Below, piece by piece: positions 60,197 through 64,000 of a DNA stretch of 64,000 nucleotides. Position numbers and translations under genes: made by a program. This stretch comes from Pseudoduganella umbonata (lineage in GTDB: Bacteria > Pseudomonadota > Gammaproteobacteria > Burkholderiales > Burkholderiaceae_D): the NCBI RefSeq assembly GCF_014192225.1, contig NZ_JACHXS010000002.1, positions 310,001-374,000 on the forward strand, given 5' to 3'. Each line of letters opens with the position of its first letter. Position 1 is the stretch's first letter. The notes under the pieces are model-generated. The model had not been told where the DNA came from. It ran no database searches and was given only the letters and a program-made list of their open reading frames with translations.

Positions 60197-60221
60197 AAAA
60201 AAAACCGGGCCGAAGCCCGGT
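60197..60221 (-). terminator. Terminator of cytochrome c gene, interrupted by IS
   Basis: On the minus strand CCGGGC-TTCG-GCCCGG is followed by eight T, an excellent intrinsic terminator 19 bases after the cytochrome stop. The T-tract is the duplicated IS target, so the terminator keeps its tract and should still work. Confidence 0.88.
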
Positions 60222-60239
60222 CGAATTCAGCAGGAGACA

Positions 60240-60551
60240 TCATTTCTGCTCGAGGATCCATTTCACGATCGTGTGTGCATCGGCCTCGCTGACCTGGGGG
60301 CTGGGCGGCATTGCCAGCGGCCCCCAGACGCCCGAGCCGCCCTTGATCACCTTCGTGACGAGCCTGGCTTCGGCATCCTTCTGGCCGGCGTACTTGGCGG
60401 CCACGTCCTTATAGGAAGGCCCAACCAGCTTGCTTGCCACGGCATGGCAGGCCATGCAGTTCTTTGCTTTCGCCAGGTCGGCGTTCGCCATGGCGGGAAG
60501 GGCGGCCACTGCAGCCGCCAGCAATATGCCGGCTGTGATCAGGCGTTTCAT
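60240..60551 (-). CDS. Class I c-type cytochrome
   Basis: A 103-residue periplasmic electron carrier. The signal peptide ends PAMANA, heme is bound at CMACH, and the axial Met lies in GPLAMPPSP. The DAHTIVKWILEQK tail is typical of cytochrome c551/c552-like proteins. ATG 60551 follows GGAGAA. It lies upstream, on the same strand, of the molybdenum hydroxylase genes (now separated by the IS) and could be the electron acceptor for that enzyme. Confidence 0.94.
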   Translation of the reverse strand: MKRLITAGILLAAAVAALPAMANADLAKAKNCMACHAVASKLVGPSYKDVAAKYAGQKDAEARLVTKVIKGGSGVWGPLAMPPSPQVSEADAHTIVKWILEQK

Positions 60552-60952
60552 CGGGTTCTCCAGAATTGATCTCTGTCCAGATTCTAGCTGCTGCGAACGC
60601 CTGCGATTCATGCGCCGGCGGCACAACTGAAACGACAGCGGACCTTATGGGCACCCCAACGACTCGCCGACAACTCAGCGCTTCGGCAAGCCAAGCCCGT
60701 TCGTCTCCAGGCCATGCTGCTATCCAAGCCATGGACGCTATCCCAAGGCATGGATGCTATCCCTGCACCGGGGCCAGTCATCCTATTGATGCCTCGCGGG
60801 AAAAACTATAAGGAAGCCGGGCGGCATTGTCGCGTGCGAGGGCACCGGTTACCTTTTGCTGGCCTGTTCCGCTTGTGAATCGGGAGGCGCCCCAGGGTGC
60901 CGCCGGGACGAAGAAGTCCAGAGCACATTGCAAAACTACCTGATCGAGAACC
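60552..60952. other. Intergenic region between divergent genes
   Basis: 401 bases between the cytochrome and hydrolase starts. At 60712-60768 three degenerate 20-bp units (CATG..GCTATCC..) follow one another. I see no gene in it. Confidence 0.5.
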
Positions 60953-61972
60953 ATGACAACCACCACGCACATTCTCACCGCTTCGCTGCTTGCCGGCGCC
61001 CAGATGGCGCATGCCGCCGAACCCTCGCCGGTCCCCGAGCACCGGGTCGCCGAATTTCTGAAGGTATTGAACAGCGGCGGCGGCAAGCCGATCGAGCAGC
61101 TGCCGCCAAAGGAAGCGCGCCAGGTGCTGGTTGGCGCGCAGGCGTCGGTACCGACCGATCTGTCGTCGGTGGAGGTGACGAACAGGACCATCACCCAGGA
61201 CGGCCAGAAGGTCGACCTGACGATCATGCGTCCGCGCGGCGCGAAGGCCGATGTGCCGGTGTTCATGTTCTTCCACGGCGGTGGCTGGGTGCTGGGCGAT
61301 TTCCCAACCCACTCCCGGCTGGTCCGCGACCTGGTGAACCACTCCGGCGCGGCCGCGGTGTTCGTCAACTACACCCCGTCTCCCGAGGCCGGGTATGGGG
61401 TCGCCATCAACCAGGCGTATGCGGCCACGAAATGGGTTGCGGCACATGGCAAGGAGATCAAGGTGGACGGCACCCGGCTGGCGGTGGCCGGCAATAGCGT
61501 CGGTGGCAACATGGCGACCGTGGTGAGCCTGATGGCCAAGGAGAAGGGACTGCCGAAGATCAGCTTGCAGCTCCTGCTGTGGCCAGTGACCGATGCCAGT
61601 TTCGATACCGGATCCTACCAGCAGTTCGCGAACGGCTATTTCCTCAGCAAGGGCATGATGGAGTGGTTCTGGGACAACTACACGAAGGATCCCGCAAAGC
61701 GTGCGGAAATCACCGCTTCGCCGCTGCGGGCGACCACGGCTCAATTGCAGGGCCTGCCGCCGGCACTGATCCAGACCGCCGAAATGGACGTGCTGCGCGA
61801 CGAGGGCGAGGCGTACGGCCGCAAGCTCGATGCCGCCGGCGTCGATGTGACGATCACACGTTATAACGGCTTGATCCACGACTACGGGCTGCTCAATGCG
61901 CTGGCGACGGTGCCGGCGGTGGAAGCGGCGATGCGCCAGGCCGGGGCCGAGCTGGCGAAGCACTTGAAATAA
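60953..61972 (+). CDS. Exported HSL-family alpha/beta hydrolase
   Basis: A 339-residue esterase of the hormone-sensitive-lipase family. A signal peptide ends AHAAEP. The oxyanion motif is FFHGGGWVLGDF, the nucleophile Ser is in VAGNSVGGNMA, the Asp probably in AEMDVLRDEGE, and the His in LIHDYGLLNAL. It hydrolyses short-chain esters. It is followed after 87 bases by the epoxide-hydrolase-like gene in the same direction, so probably one operon. A LysR gene converges from the far side. Confidence 0.91.
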   Translation: MTTTTHILTASLLAGAQMAHAAEPSPVPEHRVAEFLKVLNSGGGKPIEQLPPKEARQVLVGAQASVPTDLSSVEVTNRTITQDGQKVDLTIMRPRGAKADVPVFMFFHGGGWVLGDFPTHSRLVRDLVNHSGAAAVFVNYTPSPEAGYGVAINQAYAATKWVAAHGKEIKVDGTRLAVAGNSVGGNMATVVSLMAKEKGLPKISLQLLLWPVTDASFDTGSYQQFANGYFLSKGMMEWFWDNYTKDPAKRAEITASPLRATTAQLQGLPPALIQTAEMDVLRDEGEAYGRKLDAAGVDVTITRYNGLIHDYGLLNALATVPAVEAAMRQAGAELAKHLK

Positions 61973-62059
61973 GCCGAAAGCCAGTGTGCGCTGGTGCCTG
62001 CCGTGGAAACGGAGGTGCCGGCGCCATTGCCGCTGCCTGCCAACCAAAGGAACCCTACC

Positions 62060-62470
62060 ATGCAGATCCCGCCCGCGACGCCCGTGCAGGTCGCCGAACG
62101 CTTCTTCTCGCACTGGAACAACAACCGCATCGACGAAGCGCTGTCGATGCTTGCCGACGACGTCCTGTATGACAATGTGCCGTTCCCCGATATCGTCGGC
62201 CGGGACGCGGTCGGGGCCTTTCATCGCGGCTTCGGTGTCGGCACGGAATTCCTGCTGGACTGGCAGGTCACCCACATTGCCGCGGCCGGAAATGTCGTCC
62301 TGAACGAACGTATCGACATCTTCCGGCACCGGGACGGAGGCGCCATCACACTGCCCGTGATGGGTACGATCACCGTGGAGAACGGACAGATCACGTTGTG
62401 GCGCGACTACTTCGACCCGGCGGACTTCGACCGTCAGCTGGCCAAGGTCCGCGGCGCGGCTGCGGGCTAG
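62060..62470 (+). CDS. Limonene-1,2-epoxide hydrolase-like protein
   Basis: A 136-residue cone-fold (SnoaL-like) protein. The catalytic trio of limonene-1,2-epoxide hydrolase, Asp-Arg-Asp, can be matched to Arg84 and Asp86 in LNERIDIF and Asp116 in LWRDYFDP. Spacing (2 and 30 residues) is close to that of the known enzyme. YDNVPFPDIVGRD is also characteristic. It probably opens an epoxide without a covalent intermediate. ATG 62060 follows AAAGGAA. Paired with the HSL hydrolase upstream. Confidence 0.87.
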   Translation: MQIPPATPVQVAERFFSHWNNNRIDEALSMLADDVLYDNVPFPDIVGRDAVGAFHRGFGVGTEFLLDWQVTHIAAAGNVVLNERIDIFRHRDGGAITLPVMGTITVENGQITLWRDYFDPADFDRQLAKVRGAAAG

Positions 62471-62492
62471 CGGGGCGGCCGCGGCACAGGGA

Positions 62493-63416
62493 TCAATCCG
62501 ACAGGAAGCGCTGCGCCAGGTTCTGCTGGCGGAACTGCTCCGTCACGAAGTCGACAAAGGCGCGGGTCTTGGCCGGCATCAGCTTCTGGCTGGTGAAGTA
62601 CAGCGAGATCGCGCCAGGCTCGTCGTACCAGCCGGGCAGTATCCGGACCAGCTCGCCGCTTTCCAGATGATGCAGCACATGGGGCATGGCCATCAGGCCG
62701 ATCCCCATGTGCATCAGCACGCTTTGAACCAGCGCGTCGGGGTCATTGACGGCAATCACGGCGCGCTGCTCGCAGGCCTGCGTCTCGCCGCCACGGTTGC
62801 GCAGCACGCGGCGGGCGATACGGCCGCTGGAAACCGAACGCATGACGACGCCTTCATGGTCGATGAGATCGGCTGGCCGTTCGGGAGGCTTCCGGCCGCG
62901 CATGAAGTGCGGCGTGGCCACCGCCACGATGTGCAGCCGTGCCAGCTCGCGTGCGACCACGCCCGGCGGCAGGTCGAAACCGCCGCCCACCGCGGCGTCG
63001 AAACCGTCGCGTATCAGGTCGACCTGGCGGTTGTCGAAATACCAGTCCGGCAGCACGGCAGGGTAGCGCTCCACGAAGGCCGGCATCATCGGCAGCAGGA
63101 AATCGGTGCCGAAGCGGTGCGCCGCGCTCAGTTTCAGCACGCCGGCCGGCTGGCCGGCCTTGGCCGTCACCTCGGCAATCGCGTCCTGGATGCTGTCCAG
63201 TCCTCCGGACACGGCGTGCAGGAAGCGTTGCCCCGCTTCGGTCAGCGTCAGGCCGCGCGTGCTGCGCTGGAACAGTCGCACGCCCAGGTTGCGTTCGAGT
63301 TGCGCGACATTGCGGCTGACCGCCGCTGGCGTCAGGCCAAGCCGGCGCGCCGCGGCGGAAAAGCTCGCGGACTCGGCGCTTCGCACGAACGATTCGAGAT
63401 TCGACAGGGTTTCCAT
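62493..63416 (-). CDS. LysR-family regulator
   Basis: A 307-residue regulator. The HTH is SFVRSAESASFSAAARRLGL followed by TPAAVSRNVAQLERNLGVRL. The effector domain has GVLKLSAAHRFGTDFLLPMM. It is divergent from the SDR gene at 63529 (112 bases apart) and convergent with the epoxide hydrolase-like gene. It most likely controls the SDR. Confidence 0.92.
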   Translation of the reverse strand: METLSNLESFVRSAESASFSAAARRLGLTPAAVSRNVAQLERNLGVRLFQRSTRGLTLTEAGQRFLHAVSGGLDSIQDAIAEVTAKAGQPAGVLKLSAAHRFGTDFLLPMMPAFVERYPAVLPDWYFDNRQVDLIRDGFDAAVGGGFDLPPGVVARELARLHIVAVATPHFMRGRKPPERPADLIDHEGVVMRSVSSGRIARRVLRNRGGETQACEQRAVIAVNDPDALVQSVLMHMGIGLMAMPHVLHHLESGELVRILPGWYDEPGAISLYFTSQKLMPAKTRAFVDFVTEQFRQQNLAQRFLSD

Positions 63417-63528
63417 CGCTGCTCTTTCAATGATTACTTGAAGCTGATTATAGACAGCTGCTAGTACCGGTTGAAATCCAATACGCCGATACTTCTTTCA
63501 CCAACTACCCCAACCGAAAGGAAACATC

Positions 63529-64000
63529 ATGAATACCTCCCGCAACCTGCAAGGCAAGATCGCTCTCGTGACTGGCGGAAGCCGCTCGATCGGCGCCGCC
63601 ATCGCCAGGCGCCTGGCTGCCGATGGCGCCACGGTGGCCATCACCTACAATGCGTCGCCGGACAAGGCCAATGAGGTCGTGGCAACGATCGAGGCGGCCG
63701 GTGGCTCGGCGATCGCCGTGGCGGCCGATGCCGGCAATCCGCGCGCGGTGCGCGCCGCGGTGAACAACGTGGCCGAGCGCTTCGGCCGCATCGATATCCT
63801 CGTCAACAATGCCGGCATCAGTGTGCTGGGCGCACCGACCGACATCGCCTTCGAAGACTTCGAACGCATCCTCGCCGTCAACGTCACCGGTGTCTTCGTC
63901 GCGACGCAGGAAGCGCTGCGCCACATGGGCGAGGGCGGCCGCATCATCCACATCGGCAGTTCGATGGTGCAGTACGCCGCGTTCCCGACCGCGTCGGCCT
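63529..64000 (+). CDS. SDR-family oxidoreductase (partial, runs off the window)
   Basis: The first 157 codons of a classical short-chain dehydrogenase. AAAGGAAA precedes the ATG. The nucleotide motif is ALVTGGSRSIGAAIARRLA, then VNNAGISVLG and HIGSSMVQY just before the window end, where the catalytic Tyr-x-x-x-Lys would follow. It resembles 3-oxoacyl-ACP-reductase-like enzymes of secondary pathways. The divergent LysR gene is its probable regulator. Confidence 0.92.
   Translation, partial: MNTSRNLQGKIALVTGGSRSIGAAIARRLAADGATVAITYNASPDKANEVVATIEAAGGSAIAVAADAGNPRAVRAAVNNVAERFGRIDILVNNAGISVLGAPTDIAFEDFERILAVNVTGVFVATQEALRHMGEGGRIIHIGSSMVQYAAFPTASA

Overview
The window is high-GC, gene-dense chromosomal DNA that looks like a betaproteobacterium of the Oxalobacteraceae (Massilia/Duganella/Pseudoduganella type). 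The main clues are six genes or gene remnants for exported proteins (five ending in PEP-CTERM sorting tails), many LysR/GntR/LacI/DeoR regulators, large two-component propeller kinases, an RND efflux operon and oxidative sugar-acid catabolism. This placement is inferred from gene content, not from a marker gene. I see no rRNA, tRNA or CRISPR array.

Layout. 0.1-1.6 kb: a tandem family of small PEP-CTERM proteins with an EF-hand-like loop (one pseudogene, two intact; a fourth member lies at 15.3 kb). 1.7-5.9 kb: gmd, rmd and two GT4 glycosyltransferases, probably for a D-rhamnose-containing surface glycan. 6.2-10.6 kb: an MHYT hybrid histidine kinase and an HD-GYP response regulator in one operon. 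11.0-15.2 kb: hexuronate-type MFS transporter, aldose 1-epimerase, LacI regulator and a CHMI-type isomerase. 15.3-23.3 kb: a sugar-acid operon (kdgD, alpha-ketoglutarate semialdehyde dehydrogenase, SMP-30 lactonase) with its GntR regulator. The lactonase gene is duplicated as an 854-bp direct repeat around an AT-rich 1.84-kb block encoding a truncated outer-membrane barrel, a small membrane protein and a C39 peptidase. 23.5-29.2 kb: a small unknown gene behind a LexA-type SOS box, a DeoR/MFS pair, a GNAT acetyltransferase, a cupin, maiA and an SGNH hydrolase. 29.3-34.7 kb: two paralogous PEP-CTERM proteins and a 1050-residue subtilase. 35.5-38.8 kb: DUF305/beta-propeller pair, VOC protein and alpha/beta hydrolase. 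39-43.3 kb: NarL-type regulator, a LysR regulator divergent from an unusual SDR and an Old Yellow Enzyme. 43.5-49.5 kb: complete RND efflux operon. 50-56.2 kb: two convergent propeller/Y_Y_Y histidine kinases. 56.3-60.6 kb: an IorAB-like molybdenum hydroxylase and a cytochrome c, separated by an IS1595-family element sitting exactly in the T-tract of the cytochrome's terminator. 60.9-64 kb: HSL-type hydrolase, limonene-epoxide-hydrolase-like protein, LysR regulator and a partial SDR.

How the genes work together. A 20-bp inverted repeat occurs upstream of both the hexuronate transporter (10.9 kb) and kdgD (22.3 kb), with a weaker copy upstream of gntR. The two strong copies agree at 19 of 20 positions once one is reverse-complemented. 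This ties loci 11 kb apart into one probable GntR regulon for uptake and oxidative breakdown of uronic/aldaric acids to alpha-ketoglutarate. The most unusual items are the repeat-flanked AT-rich module, the SOS-box gene, a set of five 10-bp phased repeats before the DeoR gene, and the EF-hand/PEP-CTERM family.
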